A DNA stretch of 64,000 bases from Flavobacterium indicum GPTSA100-9 = DSM 17447 (GCF_000455605.1 NC_017025.1:1302001-1366000), one strand, 5' to 3'. Counted from the stretch's first letter, positions 27,752 through 37,275 are shown. Numbers and translations are program-made. Notes: generated by a model not told the origin, from the sequence alone.

Positions 27752-28144
27752 ATGATGTTTACCGTTGAACAAATCAAAACAGCACATGGAAAAGTTAAGT
27801 CAGGAGCAGATTTTCCAGCGTATATTCAGGAAATTAAACAAATGGGGGTGACCCATTATGAAGCCTATGTAACCGATGGGCATACAGACTATCATGGGGG
27901 GAGTGACTTCATGGTTACAGTTCCAGCAAAATACGAACCGTTAGTAATTGCTGATGTACCCAATCTTGAAGTTTTTAAATCAGAATTAATTGCGCATCAA
28001 CAAGGCAAAACAGATTACTTGACATTCATACGTATGTGCGCCGAAACCGGTATAGAAAAATGGGAAATTTGTTTAAGTCAAATGACTTGTACGTATTTTG
28101 ATCTTGCAGGTAAAGTCGTTTTGGTTGAGCAAATCCCAGAATAA
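27752..28144 (+). CDS. DUF1398 family protein
   Basis: 130 aa, soluble. It matches the DUF1398 (YbcV-like) family along its whole length: MFTVEQIKTAHGKVKSGADFPAYIQEIKQMGVTHYEAYVTDG at the start and GIEKWEICLSQMTCTYFDLAG near the end. The function of the family is unknown. Two ATGs in tandem (27752, 27755) make the exact start uncertain by one residue. Confidence 0.85.
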   Translation: MMFTVEQIKTAHGKVKSGADFPAYIQEIKQMGVTHYEAYVTDGHTDYHGGSDFMVTVPAKYEPLVIADVPNLEVFKSELIAHQQGKTDYLTFIRMCAETGIEKWEICLSQMTCTYFDLAGKVVLVEQIPE

Positions 28145-28386
28145 TACAACTATTATATTAAATACATAAAAATAAATACTTTAGGTTGTATTACTTAAAG
28201 TTTTTGTTTGTGTAAAATAATGACGTAAACAACATTTTTTTGGCACTACAAAATGCGGGTTGAAAATAAAAAAAGTAAGACAAAGTATTGATTGGTATAT
28301 TTGCAAACAAGTCCAATCATACTTAAGCAAAGAGTGTTAGTCTATCTAACGCCAGTACGAACAAACCATAAAATTAATTGAAAGAC

Positions 28387-29208
28387 ATGAAAAATTTATA
28401 TGCACAACTTTTATTCGTTTTAATTGCATTGACAAGTTGTTCAAAAGTGAGTCAACAAAAGGACCCAATTCCTGTTCATGATACATTTACACTTCAATCC
28501 AAACAAGTAGGAGAAGCGCGTGTTATTAATGTTTGGGTACCCGAAAATTATTCAACGCTGAAAATGGCATTACCTGTGGTGTATATGGCCGATGGCGGAA
28601 TTAATGAAGACTTTCCGCATATTGCGAATACCTTATCAAAACTTATTCAAGAAAAGAAAATCCGACCGGTTCTATTAGTAGGTATTGAAAACACTCAACG
28701 AAGAAGAGATTTAACAGGTTACACCGATGTGGCAACAGACAAAGAAATTGCACCAGTAGTGGGAGGATCTGAAAAGTTTAGAACTTTTATTAAAGAAGAA
28801 CTTTTTCCTGAAATTGAAAAAAGATACCGAACCACTTCAGAAAGAAGCATCATCGGTGAATCCTTAGCCGGACTTTTTGTAATGGAAACGTTTTTAATAC
28901 ACCCCGATTTGTTTACAAATTACATCGCATTTGATCCGTCACTTTGGTGGAATGATCATAAACTAGTAAAAACAGCTCAGGAGCATTTAGCTCAATTTCC
29001 AAAAACACCTAAAAGACTTTGGTTTGCAGGTTCTGATGCGGAAGACATTGCGCAATATACCAAAGCATTAGCCGCTGTGTTAAAGACAGAAAACACGCCC
29101 AACTTACAATGGAAGTATTCCGACGAACCTAAAGAAAAGCATCATACCATATTTAGAGCCACAAAAGAGAAAGCGCTTATTTATGCACTCAACGACGCAG
29201 CTGAATAG
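28387..29208 (+). CDS. Lipoprotein esterase, IroE/Fes-like alpha/beta hydrolase
   Basis: 273 aa. Lipobox LTSC (Cys 18). Family features of putative esterases: INVWVPENYSTLKMALPVVYMADGG, the nucleophile motif GESLAGLF, and FDPSLWWND. The catalytic His is in EKHHTIF near the end. Relatives hydrolyse siderophore or acyl esters; the substrate here is unknown. ATG 28387 is preferred over TTG 28378 because it begins the signal peptide. Confidence 0.83.
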   Translation: MKNLYAQLLFVLIALTSCSKVSQQKDPIPVHDTFTLQSKQVGEARVINVWVPENYSTLKMALPVVYMADGGINEDFPHIANTLSKLIQEKKIRPVLLVGIENTQRRRDLTGYTDVATDKEIAPVVGGSEKFRTFIKEELFPEIEKRYRTTSERSIIGESLAGLFVMETFLIHPDLFTNYIAFDPSLWWNDHKLVKTAQEHLAQFPKTPKRLWFAGSDAEDIAQYTKALAAVLKTENTPNLQWKYSDEPKEKHHTIFRATKEKALIYALNDAAE

Positions 29209-29440
29209 GAGTGGGGGATACGGATGTGATAAGGCTACTACAATTATGATATTTAGTTACTCAATTCATTGAAAAAAGAGGATTAATTTTAGTCAGAATC
29301 CAAAAGCTATTTTAAGGCTGTTTGTCCGATTAAAATACTTTGAATAAATCAAAACCCTTATTAAAGCATAATAATGTCTTAAACTTAAGAAATAAGGCGA
29401 ATTTCGATATTCATTTATGTTTATCTTAAACAAAAAATTT

Positions 29441-29477
29441 AAAAAACGTGTTTTACTTGTGAAGCACGTTTTTTTTA
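29441..29477 (+). terminator. Intrinsic terminator before leader copy 2
   Basis: AAAAACGTG / CACGTTTTTTTTA with a ~13-base loop. It insulates the second leader from upstream transcription. Confidence 0.7.
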
Positions 29478-29512
29478 TTTCCATCGCAATTTAATTATTT
29501 ACGTTCAAGGAA

Positions 29513-29865
29513 AGGTTTTGTTCGAGTCTCGTTCGAGTCTCGTTGCTATCACCTTGCTAAAAATACCCCTTTTTACGAACCACGTAGCAACAAAGTACGA
29601 ACAAAACTCGAACAAAACCCCTAAAAAAGCCCCTCAAAATTCCCCTTGTTTTTGGATTTCAGATTTTTTGTTTTGTATAAAAAAAATTGATTTTAGTGTT
29701 AAAAGAGAAAATACGCACAAATTTTTCTACAAAAAGTGAGCATATATGAAAAAATGTATTAAATTAGCTTCAAGAATAAAAACTAATTAATTAAATTGTA
29801 ACCTTTCGCCTATCTTGCCAATAGGGCATAAAAGTAGTCTGAAAGTTTCGGGTATAAATTAGTTA
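29513..29865 (+). other. attI-like leader of cassette array 2 (copy 2)
   Basis: 353 bp, nearly identical to 9836-10183, in the same orientation: the same large palindrome (GGTTTTGTTCGAGT ... ACTCGAACAAAACC), the same possible leader peptide (29746-29790, MKKCIKLASRIKTN) and the same 3' end. The shared sequence stops at TTAGTTA, after which the first cassette's own sequence (GTTATGCG) begins. Two copies both joined to a cassette at the same base argue for a defined recombination point. Confidence 0.6.
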
Positions 29866-29892
29866 TGCGTCATAATTTCAAACCCGTTTAAA

Positions 29893-30564
29893 ATGAGAAA
29901 TATAATCATCCTAACTCTGCTCCTATTTATTTCGTGCGAAAAAAAAGAAGGTGAAAATCTAAAAAAATTAGAAGTCGGAATGAAAACTGAAGACGTAGCA
30001 GGAACTCCGAATTTTCAGAAAATTGATTATAGTTTAAAAGAAAATTATTTTGACAGCTTAGCAAAAAACATTAACCCGAATCGAAAATATCAATATTGGC
30101 AATACGTTGCGTATCATCAAAGCTCAAATTCTGAAACATATACTGTTTTAAAAGAAGGCGGAGATTCTTTGTTAAGAAAAAGAATAAATGAAAAGCCAAG
30201 ACCAAACTATAACTCTGGAATTTTCTTTGGTGGGCATCCAAATTTTCGTTGTAATTATGTTGTGATAATTGATAAAGGCAAAATAAGCAACTTAAAAACC
30301 GAAGAAGAATTTCGTGATTTTTTAGGGACAATTGACAATCTTGAAGAAGCAATGCTTTTAGCAAGAACTTATGGTTATATATTAGATGATGATATTAGAG
30401 GAAGCCAATACAGGAATTTGCAAAATGGTTTCGAACTGCGTCTTATGAAATATCATGAATTTCCAATCCGAAAAGAATCTGTTGAAATAAAAATTAGTAA
30501 CGATGGATTTATTAAAACTAAAAGTCGTGGAATATATTGCGAAGGTTCAAATTGCCGATGGTAA
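29893..30564 (+). CDS. Lipoprotein of unknown function, first cassette of array 2
   Basis: 223 aa. Lipobox FISC (Cys 15), then EKKEGENLKKLEVGMKTEDVAGTPNF, which resembles the start of SmpA/BamE-like lipoproteins (a 'GMT..dV...G.P' pattern). The rest is unassigned. The ends are GTTATGCG at 29862 and CGCATAAC at 30575. It is bounded on the right by the B-type site. Confidence 0.7.
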   Translation: MRNIIILTLLLFISCEKKEGENLKKLEVGMKTEDVAGTPNFQKIDYSLKENYFDSLAKNINPNRKYQYWQYVAYHQSSNSETYTVLKEGGDSLLRKRINEKPRPNYNSGIFFGGHPNFRCNYVVIIDKGKISNLKTEEEFRDFLGTIDNLEEAMLLARTYGYILDDDIRGSQYRNLQNGFELRLMKYHEFPIRKESVEIKISNDGFIKTKSRGIYCEGSNCRW

Positions 30565-30575
30565 ATTATTACGTC

Positions 30576-30707
30576 GCATAACAAGCGTTTGGCAAGATTG
30601 CGAATTTTGTAGTAAATTCACGTTTACATTTCGCAAGAAATTTTATCTTTAACAGAAAATAATCGGTTCCGAAGTTCGCAACCTCGCCAAGCGCCGGAAC
30701 GTTAGCA
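30576..30707 (+). repeat. B-type attC-like site, complete
   Basis: 132 bp. R'' GCATAAC (30576-30582) and R' GTTAGCA (30701-30707). The left arm 30585-30607 (GCGTTTGGCAAGATTGCGAA) pairs with the right arm 30672-30693 (GCAACCTCGCCAAGCGC) over about 20 bases with G-U pairs. The spacer is unequal on the two sides, as in true attC sites. The size is also within the attC range. No terminator or TAnnTTTG box is visible inside, unlike A-type repeats. Confidence 0.78.
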
Positions 30708-30716
30708 CCAATAGTA

Positions 30717-31112
30717 ATGACGACAAGATTTGAAGATATAGACTTGAAAATTGAGAAACTGGTATTTCTTCTGAATGCTGAAGAAGGTAATCCAGGTATT
30801 TACGAGTTGACTTGGGAGCTGGGATGTTTCGACCTGACTATTGAAGACAAGTATAAAGTTGCAAGACTTGTTTTGACAGAAATTCTTCAAGAGGACTTGG
30901 TAGTACTTGGAAAATACAAGGACTTTAAATTGGAAGAGAAAATTGCGACAATTGACAAAAGAGAAATCGAAGAATTGCTCAACAACCCTTCCTACTGGTA
31001 TCCGTGTAATGAAATTCTATCAATAAGCTTGACAGATAAAGGGAATGAATACCTAGACAAAGAAATGCCAAAGTATGCGGACAAGATTAATGCACGACTT
31101 AGCGGAAACTAG
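30717..31112 (+). CDS. Hypothetical soluble protein
   Basis: 131 aa, acidic, helical, no signal (FEDIDLKIEKLVFLLNAEEGNPGIYELTWELG ... ISLTDKGNEYLDKEMPKY). The C-terminal LTDKGNEYL segment is reminiscent of a winged-helix end, but no family is assigned. Perfect 10-bp cassette ends GTTAGCACCA (30701) and TGGTGCTAAC (31119). The stop is only 6 bases before the end sequence, showing how tightly the gene is packed. Confidence 0.68.
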   Translation: MTTRFEDIDLKIEKLVFLLNAEEGNPGIYELTWELGCFDLTIEDKYKVARLVLTEILQEDLVVLGKYKDFKLEEKIATIDKREIEELLNNPSYWYPCNEILSISLTDKGNEYLDKEMPKYADKINARLSGN

Positions 31113-31121
31113 AACTACTGG

Positions 31122-31453
31122 TGCTAACAGGCGTAACTGTTGCACAACTAGCCTTTTTTAAAAAATAGTTTCAAAAGCATAAAATTTCAACCTCGTTTAA
31201 GCACTTTTAAGCGAGGTTTGTTTTTTAGTTGTAGAATAAACTTGCCAGTTATCTGGGACAATAAAAGCTTCTATAAAACGAACAAGAGTAGCAACTGTGA
31301 TTTTGTCTTCTAAACTTATCATTTGAAGCTGATGAGGCGAAATTCCTTGGATAGGTGGAATGTATAAATAGCTAAAAAAAAACTCTTATTTGCAAGCTTT
31401 TTACTATATTTGTATGGAAGACGGTGAAGTTTTTTCACAGTCTGACGTTACCT
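31122..31453 (+). repeat. Cassette repeat B2, long form
   Basis: R'' TGCTAAC (31122-31128) to R' GTTACCT (31447-31453), 332 bp. Terminator 31191-31216, then an extra module (GAAGCTGATGAGGCGAAATT, TTGGATAGGTGGAATGTA) shared with the repeats at 36893 and 38551. -7 box TATATTTG 31405-31412. Confidence 0.85.
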
Positions 31454-31478
31454 GCAAGCATCGCCAAACAGAATTTAT

Positions 31479-32174
31479 ATGAATAAAATGAAAAAATTAG
31501 CTTTAGAAAACTTGTATAATGAAATCTCAAATTACTACAATAGTTTAGAAGTAAAATACAACGCATTTTTTGATAACTTAAATTATAAAGTCTTTTTTAG
31601 TAAACTTTCTTTTGATTCCGACATTATGTTTTTAGGCATAAATCCTGGAAAAGGTGAACAAGTCAAATATTATTTACCATTAGATAAATTGGAATATGTA
31701 GATAGTGAAATAAATAATTACGCATTGGCTTCTCAAACTCTAAAAGCTTTTGATCTTGCAGGATATGATGGACTACTTGAAAAATTAGATCAGCAAAATA
31801 AAGTACTGAAAACTAATATATTTTATTACTGTGACCAAGATGATAAGAAAATAGACTTTTTCCGTAGTCAAATATTATCAAAAGAAGACGAAAAAATATT
31901 TTGGGAAAAATCAATAAATTGGACAAAAGAAATAATAAAAAATTCGAACACTAAAATTATCATATGCGAGGGCAAATTAGTTTTTGATATTTTACTCGAT
32001 ATATTTAATAACGAAGAAAGTATTATAAATATAGAAAACCTGACAATACAAATTCCCTCACAAAAATTAGTCATATTAGGTTACAAAAGAAGGTATTCAA
32101 ATATTTTAAAAATACAAGATTTTTCATCAAATTTGAGAATTGAACTTAATAAAATATATAATGAGCAAAATTGA
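31479..32174 (+). CDS. Uracil-DNA-glycosylase-like protein
   Basis: 231 aa. MFLGINPGKGEQ (50-61) resembles the GxNPG active-site motif of the uracil-DNA glycosylase superfamily, and KIIICEGKLVFDILLDIF (about 155-175) fits the second conserved strand-helix of that fold. The final catalytic His motif is not obvious. It may act on DNA bases or be a non-catalytic relative. It is first of two genes in one cassette and overlaps the next by 14 bases. The ends are GTTACCTGC (31447) and GCAGGTAAC (32402). Confidence 0.6.
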   Translation: MNKMKKLALENLYNEISNYYNSLEVKYNAFFDNLNYKVFFSKLSFDSDIMFLGINPGKGEQVKYYLPLDKLEYVDSEINNYALASQTLKAFDLAGYDGLLEKLDQQNKVLKTNIFYYCDQDDKKIDFFRSQILSKEDEKIFWEKSINWTKEIIKNSNTKIIICEGKLVFDILLDIFNNEESIINIENLTIQIPSQKLVILGYKRRYSNILKIQDFSSNLRIELNKIYNEQN

Positions 32175-32409
32175 AAAAATTACTAAAGAAGAAGCTGTAA
32201 AAGAAATCCTGAATATTCTAGAAAAAGCAGAAAAAAGCTTCCCTGAAATGGACAATCAACCAGATGGTTCAACCATTTTTTGTCCATTTCCAGAAAAATA
32301 TATTCAACTAGGTAATGCCTTTTTCAAATTAGAATATGGATTTAAATTAATCAAAGTAAATTCAAAAACCTTTGAATATCCACAAAAAGAGAATAGTGCC
32401 AGCAGGTAA
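32161..32409 (+). CDS. Small hypothetical protein, second gene of a two-gene cassette
   Basis: 82 aa from ATG 32161 (MSKIEKITKEEAVKEILNILEKAEK), which overlaps the upstream gene by 14 bases and implies coupled translation. The N-terminal helix is amphipathic and the rest small and soluble. No family. Its TAA stop (32407-32409) lies inside the R'' core AGGTAAC, so the recombination site supplies the end of the gene. It could be a partner of the glycosylase-like protein. Confidence 0.65.
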   Translation: MSKIEKITKEEAVKEILNILEKAEKSFPEMDNQPDGSTIFCPFPEKYIQLGNAFFKLEYGFKLIKVNSKTFEYPQKENSASR

Positions 32410-32631
32410 CAGCGGTAACTGTTGCACAACTACCATTTTTTTAAATATCCCAAAGCATCGGGACAAAAAACATAAAATTCCGACCTCGTTTAAGCCCTTT
32501 TAAGCGAGGTTTATTTTTTAGTTGTAGATAAACTTACCAATTATCTGGAACAACAAAGTATCTTAATTGCAAGCTTTTTATTATATTTGTTTTTATAGAC
32601 GGTCAGGTTTTTTCACAGTCTGACGTTGTGT
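32404..32631 (+). repeat. Cassette repeat B3
   Basis: R'' AGGTAAC (32404-32410) to R' GTTGTGT (32625-32631). CCCAAAGCATCGGG hairpin variant, terminator 32484-32509, -7 box TATATTTG 32582-32589. Confidence 0.88.
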
Positions 32632-32650
32632 GTAATTTAAGAAAAACAAA

Positions 32651-33331
32651 ATGGGACTAGATTATTCAATTAGAACTTACGTAAAAAAAGAAAAAATTTC
32701 AAATTCTTTGAATTGGTTATTTGAGAATAGTTGGAGTAATGAAAAAGTTCCACAAAAACTGCTAATCAACGGGGAACTTTTCAATATAAACGGAGATTAT
32801 TTTAAAATTGACGATTATCAAAATAAATATTTAGAAAGAAACAAAATCATTGAACATTTTCAAAAGATTTACTTTACAACAAGTTTAGTTTTTGAAATTG
32901 AACCTAAAATTATTGCTTCATTACCAGGTTGGGAACTTGAGTATAGAATGGATTTATTAGAAGATTTCAAAGAACATTTTGAACAGGTTTATTTAGGTGA
33001 TGGAAAAATTAGAATTGGTGGTTTTGATTCTACTATCTCGAAACTGACAGAACAAGATGTTTATGAAATTGATTTAACTGCTTTAACTAGTGATATGAGT
33101 AGATTGATTGAAGATTCTATATCAGTAAAAAAGTGGATTTTAGAGTTTTCTAGAGCTTCAGATTCTTTATTAACTTATCTAGATTTAGAACATAATGGAC
33201 GTAGATTAGTTTTTTATAATGGCAAAGAAATTGATTGTACAATTAAAGAAGGTTTTGATGTTGATTCCTATGAATCGGTGAAAAATATACTAAATGATTA
33301 TTTTACACTTGAATTTAATAAAAAAATATAA
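32651..33331 (+). CDS. Hypothetical soluble protein
   Basis: 226 aa, acidic, no signal peptide (MGLDYSIRTYVKKEKISNSLNWLFENSW; LEHNGRRLVFYNGKEIDCTIKEGFDVDSYESVKNILNDYF). The pattern recalls small proteins found near polymorphic-toxin immunity genes, but no family is assigned. Perfect cassette ends GTTGTGTGTA (32625) and TACACACAAC (33334). Confidence 0.68.
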   Translation: MGLDYSIRTYVKKEKISNSLNWLFENSWSNEKVPQKLLINGELFNINGDYFKIDDYQNKYLERNKIIEHFQKIYFTTSLVFEIEPKIIASLPGWELEYRMDLLEDFKEHFEQVYLGDGKIRIGGFDSTISKLTEQDVYEIDLTALTSDMSRLIEDSISVKKWILEFSRASDSLLTYLDLEHNGRRLVFYNGKEIDCTIKEGFDVDSYESVKNILNDYFTLEFNKKI

Positions 33332-33336
33332 ACTAC

Positions 33337-33564
33337 ACACAACAGCGGTAACTGTTGCACAACTACCATTTTTTAAAATATCCCGAAGCATCGGGACAAA
33401 AAACATAAAATTACAACCTCGTTTAAGTACATTTAAACGAGGTTTATTTTTTAGTTGTAGATAAACTTACCAATAATCTGGAACAACAAAGTATCTTACT
33501 TGCAAGCTTTTTATTATATTTGTTTTTGTAGACGGTGAAGTTTTTTTACAGTCTGACGTTAGCA
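33337..33564 (+). repeat. Cassette repeat B4
   Basis: R'' ACACAAC (33337-33343) to R' GTTAGCA (33558-33564). TCCCGAAGCATCGGGA hairpin, fully paired terminator 33417-33442, -7 box TATATTTG 33515-33522. Confidence 0.88.
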
Positions 33565-33615
33565 ACAATTCCGATAAAATATAGCTGAGTTATAACAATT
33601 AGAAAAAAATGACAA

Positions 33616-35241
33616 ATGAGATATAAAACAATTAAAATATTTTTTTTATTTTTTCAATTAACATTTGTAAATGTTTATGGCCAAAAATGCAATCAATTGC
33701 TTGAATTAATTCATCAAAGTGAAAATGGTAATTTTAGTAATGCACCTTTACAGTTCAACATCGTAAAATACTTAGAGTGCATTGAAGCACCACAAAAAAC
33801 AATAGATTTCTTTAAAACAATTGTGTTTCTTGTAAAACATAACGACGTTTATTTAGCCAAAAACATTGAAAACCATTTTTTTATTATTGATAAAGATTTT
33901 AAAGTTATCAAAGAAACGGAAAACAGAATAGGTTTTACACCCGATTTCAATCAATTTATACTTGACAAAACAACAGGTATATTTAAAAGAACTGAAGAAT
34001 TAATAGATAAAAAAGGTAATTCCATTAGTGAAAAATATGAAGATATTACTTTTCTAGGTAATAAACACATAGAGGTTTACAAAGATGCTAAATTTGGTGT
34101 GATTGATAGTACAGGCAAAGTTATAATTCCTTTAGAATACAATAAAATACAAAGCTATTCGTCAAGTAAAAATTTATTTATCGCACAAAAAAATAAATTA
34201 AAAGGTATCATAAACAGTCAAAACCAAACAATATTACCATTTGAATATTCTGATATTGAGTATTCTTATAGCACTAATTTTTTTGCAGTTTCAAAGAATG
34301 AAAAATTTGGCATTGTCAATAAAAAAAATCAAATAATAGTTCCTTTGCAACATCGTGGGACAAAGGTAGTAAATGATTCTTGTTTTATAATAATAGGAGA
34401 TTATGGCTCTTATATTTGTGATCAAACAGGAAAACAAATTAGTAAAACATATTACCACATAAACCAATTTTATAATTTAGGAAATGACCACTATACGGAA
34501 GTAGAAGATTTTAATGGTAGTGGTGTAATTTCATTACAAAATATTAAAGAAATCATTCCTACTGAATACGATGAAGTTCGAGTAAGAGAAAATTTTATTT
34601 CTATTAAAAAAAACGGATTGTATGGCATTGCAAGTTTTAACGGCTCAATATTATTCCCTATTATTTTTGAAGAAAAATTTTATGAACTTAATCAATTCAA
34701 TAAAGCTCGTAAAAATTCAAAATACGGTATTATAGATAATACTGGAAAAACAATTAGTGATTTTATTTATGATGAAATATTTATTTATAGAGATTATATC
34801 TTTTTCAAAAAATATAATAATTTGAATTCTAATGTCGCAGAAAAAGACTATGCTGTTTTAGTAAAGTCTGGAAAAAGTCAAATTATTGATTTAAAAACTA
34901 ATTTAATTATTGCCGACTATGATTTTGAAGTTCATAGCATAAATAAAAACTTTTTTTGGGTTAAAAAAAATGGACTTTGGGGTACCTTCAATCCTAACAA
35001 AAATGATTTCATCGTTTATCCTAAATATGATAGTCCGATGTATAAAATTAACAATGGTTTGATTATAATTCAGCATAAAGAAAAATATGGTTTGCTAGAT
35101 TTTAGAGGTGAGGAGATACAGCCACCAAAATATGATAACTTTAGTTACGAATCAACAATTTCTTCAGATACTATGTTAGTTTTAATTAATAACGAAAAAC
35201 AATATTACATTAATCTTTTTGGCATAATTCGTGAATTTTAG
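33616..35241 (+). CDS. Secreted WG-repeat protein
   Basis: 541 aa. Signal peptide MRYKTIKIFFLFFQLTFVNVYGQ. It contains a series of WG (beta-blade) repeats: KFGVIDSTGKVIIPLEYNKI, KFGIVNKKNQIIVPLQHRG, LYGIASFNGSILFPIIFEE, KYGIIDNTGKTISDFIYDEI, LWGTFNPNKNDFIVYPKYD and KYGLLDFRGEEIQPPKYDNF. WG proteins are common in Bacteroidota and usually unassigned. This is the largest single-gene cassette. Perfect ends GTTAGCAACA (33558) and TGTTGCTAAC (35263). Confidence 0.88.
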   Translation: MRYKTIKIFFLFFQLTFVNVYGQKCNQLLELIHQSENGNFSNAPLQFNIVKYLECIEAPQKTIDFFKTIVFLVKHNDVYLAKNIENHFFIIDKDFKVIKETENRIGFTPDFNQFILDKTTGIFKRTEELIDKKGNSISEKYEDITFLGNKHIEVYKDAKFGVIDSTGKVIIPLEYNKIQSYSSSKNLFIAQKNKLKGIINSQNQTILPFEYSDIEYSYSTNFFAVSKNEKFGIVNKKNQIIVPLQHRGTKVVNDSCFIIIGDYGSYICDQTGKQISKTYYHINQFYNLGNDHYTEVEDFNGSGVISLQNIKEIIPTEYDEVRVRENFISIKKNGLYGIASFNGSILFPIIFEEKFYELNQFNKARKNSKYGIIDNTGKTISDFIYDEIFIYRDYIFFKKYNNLNSNVAEKDYAVLVKSGKSQIIDLKTNLIIADYDFEVHSINKNFFWVKKNGLWGTFNPNKNDFIVYPKYDSPMYKINNGLIIIQHKEKYGLLDFRGEEIQPPKYDNFSYESTISSDTMLVLINNEKQYYINLFGIIREF

Positions 35242-35265
35242 AGAAAAATAATTAATATAAACTGT

Positions 35266-35482
35266 TGCTAACAGCGGTAACTGTTGCACAACTACCATTT
35301 TTTAAAATAAAATTTTAAAAACATAAAATTCAGACTTCGTTTAAGCACTTTTAAGCGAGGTATGCTTTTTTTAGCTATTGAAAAATTTGCTAATAAGCTC
35401 GAATAAAAAAGTATCTTACTTGCAAGCTTTTTACTATATTTGTTCATGAATGGTGAAGTTTTTTCACAGACTGACGTTACAA
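35266..35482 (+). repeat. Cassette repeat B5
   Basis: R'' TGCTAAC (35266-35272) to R' GTTACAA (35476-35482). Second left-arm sub-type (AAATTTTAAAAACATAAAA), terminator 35335-35360, -7 box TATATTTG 35435-35442. Confidence 0.87.
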
Positions 35483-35490
35483 GACATTTT

Positions 35491-36138
35491 ATGACGAAAT
35501 TACTAAAAATAGGATTCTGCTTGATTTTTCTATCTCAAACTTATGAGTACAATTTCAATTGTAGGTTAACTTATGAGTACATAGATTTAAAAAATCATAA
35601 GAAAAACCATGATGTTACTTACCTAATAAACAACCAAGACAATAGCTATTATTCTTCTTATCATAATATTTCGGGTAATAAGGAAGAAGTTACATTTTTG
35701 GATCAAAACGGAGTTTACTGGAAAGGTCAAATGAACAATCAAAATTTAACTAATTCAGAAATTACGTTGGAAAAAGAACTATTGAGAAAATACAGTAATC
35801 CATATAAATTTCAGGTTGATAATTATGATTTTATAGAATTAAAAGACACGCTTTTGAATAATAAAATGTGTAAGCGTGTTATGTTGAAAAGCAACAATCC
35901 AGAAAAAGAACAAAAGAAACAACTCGGCAGAGAAGTCTATGTTATAGATACATCTTCAGACATGAAACCTTTACTAACATTTTCAACAGCTTATGAAATC
36001 TGGAAAAAAAGAAAAAATATTCCAAACGGTATAATTATAGAAAAGTATTTATATAATTACAAAGGAGAGATGTTAATCAAAGAGAAGTTAAAAAGTAGTG
36101 AAAATATTAGCTTGAAATTTAAAATGGCTTCGGAATAA
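35491..36138 (+). CDS. Secreted protein of unknown function
   Basis: 215 aa. Signal-peptide-like N-terminus MTKLLKIGFCLIFLSQTYE. The longer frame begins inside the repeat upstream, so ATG 35491 is used. The mature part is basic and beta-rich with a Lys-rich tail (KGEMLIKEKLKSSENISLKF). No family. The ends GTTACAAGAC (35476) and GTCTTGTAAC (36143) are perfect over 10 bases. Confidence 0.65.
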   Translation: MTKLLKIGFCLIFLSQTYEYNFNCRLTYEYIDLKNHKKNHDVTYLINNQDNSYYSSYHNISGNKEEVTFLDQNGVYWKGQMNNQNLTNSEITLEKELLRKYSNPYKFQVDNYDFIELKDTLLNNKMCKRVMLKSNNPEKEQKKQLGREVYVIDTSSDMKPLLTFSTAYEIWKKRKNIPNGIIIEKYLYNYKGEMLIKEKLKSSENISLKFKMASE

Positions 36139-36145
36139 AAAAGTC

Positions 36146-36363
36146 TTGTAACAGCCGTAAATGTTGCACAACTACCATTTTTTAAGATAAAATTTTAAAA
36201 ACATAAAATTCAGACTTCGTTTAAGCCGTTTTAAGCGAGGTTTTTTTTAAAAATTGTATATATACTTGCCATTTATTTGGAGCAATAAAGTATTTTACTT
36301 GCAAGCTTTTTACTATATTTGTTTTCATAGACGGTCAGGTTTTTTTATAGGCTGACGTTAGTG
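36146..36363 (+). repeat. Cassette repeat B6
   Basis: R'' TTGTAAC (36146-36152) to R' GTTAGTG (36357-36363). Terminator 36215-36240, -7 box TATATTTG 36314-36321. Confidence 0.87.
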
Positions 36364-36396
36364 GTAATTTTACACAACACACGAAAAAAACTAATA

Positions 36397-36898
36397 ATGA
36401 AAAAACTATTGATATTGTTAACAGTTACATTAATTATCAGTTGTAACAATTCACCTAATAAAACAGTTCTAAAAAAAGAAAATAGACAACGCTATTTCAG
36501 TTTGGAACGAGTTGCAGAACTTAAAAAAAGATGTGTTGAAAATGGAGATACTAAAGCATTTGGAAATTTAGTCGATCATTATGGTAATACTCCATTTGAA
36601 AAATATGAATTATTACCTGTTGCTATTATAATGGCAGATAAACATAATTGTGATAATGCACGTGTGGCAATTTATTTTTCTTTTTTGGGAAATGCAAAAT
36701 GAAGGAAGAGATGAAAAAAAGTTCTTTAAACTTGATAAAATAAAACAAGATTTTATTTTAAAATATTTATTAGATGGTGCAAAAAATAAAAATCAAGGTT
36801 GTTTGGGAATTTTAAATAGATTGCTCGAAAATGGTCTGAAAATGGATTTGAATAAAACAATAGAAATAAAAGAACTGTATAAAAAAAACTACCGCTAA
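36397..36898 (+). pseudogene. Lipoprotein with helical repeats, interrupted by a frameshift
   Basis: The first part (36397-36702, 101 aa) has a lipobox ISC (Cys 12) and helical ELKKRCVENGDTKAFGNLVDHYG, like Sel1/TPR-type repeats. It stops at TGA 36700. The next frame continues without interruption (NEGRDEKKFFKLDKIKQDFILKYLLDGAKNKNQGCLGILNRLLENG) to 36898. Removing one A from the AAAA run at 36696-36699 gives one continuous ~166-aa protein. The cause is a 1-base insertion, a sequencing error or programmed shifting. Cassette ends GTTAGTGGTA / TACCGCTAAC are intact with one G-T mismatch. Confidence 0.7.
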
Positions 36899-37257
36899 CA
36901 GTCGTAACTGTTGCACAACTACCATTTTTTAAAATAAAATTTTAAAAACATAAAATTCAGACTTCGTTTAAGCCCTTTTTAGCGAGGTTTGTTTTTTAGT
37001 TGTAGTTCAAAATTCTAGAATTTGAATAGCTTGAAATCGAGTTTTTATAGACTGTGAACAAACCTTTTTTTTTTCAAAAAAACAAGTTTTCACCAAACAT
37101 TATTTTTGTTTTATAAACAAATCAATTGAAGCTGATGACGCGAAATTCCTTGGATAGGTGGAATGTTTAAATAGCTAAAAAATAACTCTTATTTGCAAGC
37201 TTTTTATTATATTTGTTTTCATAGAAAGTCAGGTTTTTTTATAGGCTGATGTTGTAT
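36893..37257 (+). repeat. Cassette repeat B7, long form
   Basis: R'' CGCTAAC (36893-36899) to R' GTTGTAT (37251-37257), 365 bp. Terminator 36962-36987, extra module shared with 31122 and 38551 (about 37100-37190), -7 box TATATTTG 37208-37215. The right end reads GCTGATGTTG. Confidence 0.85.
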
Positions 37258-37275
37258 GCTATATTAAAAAACGAA

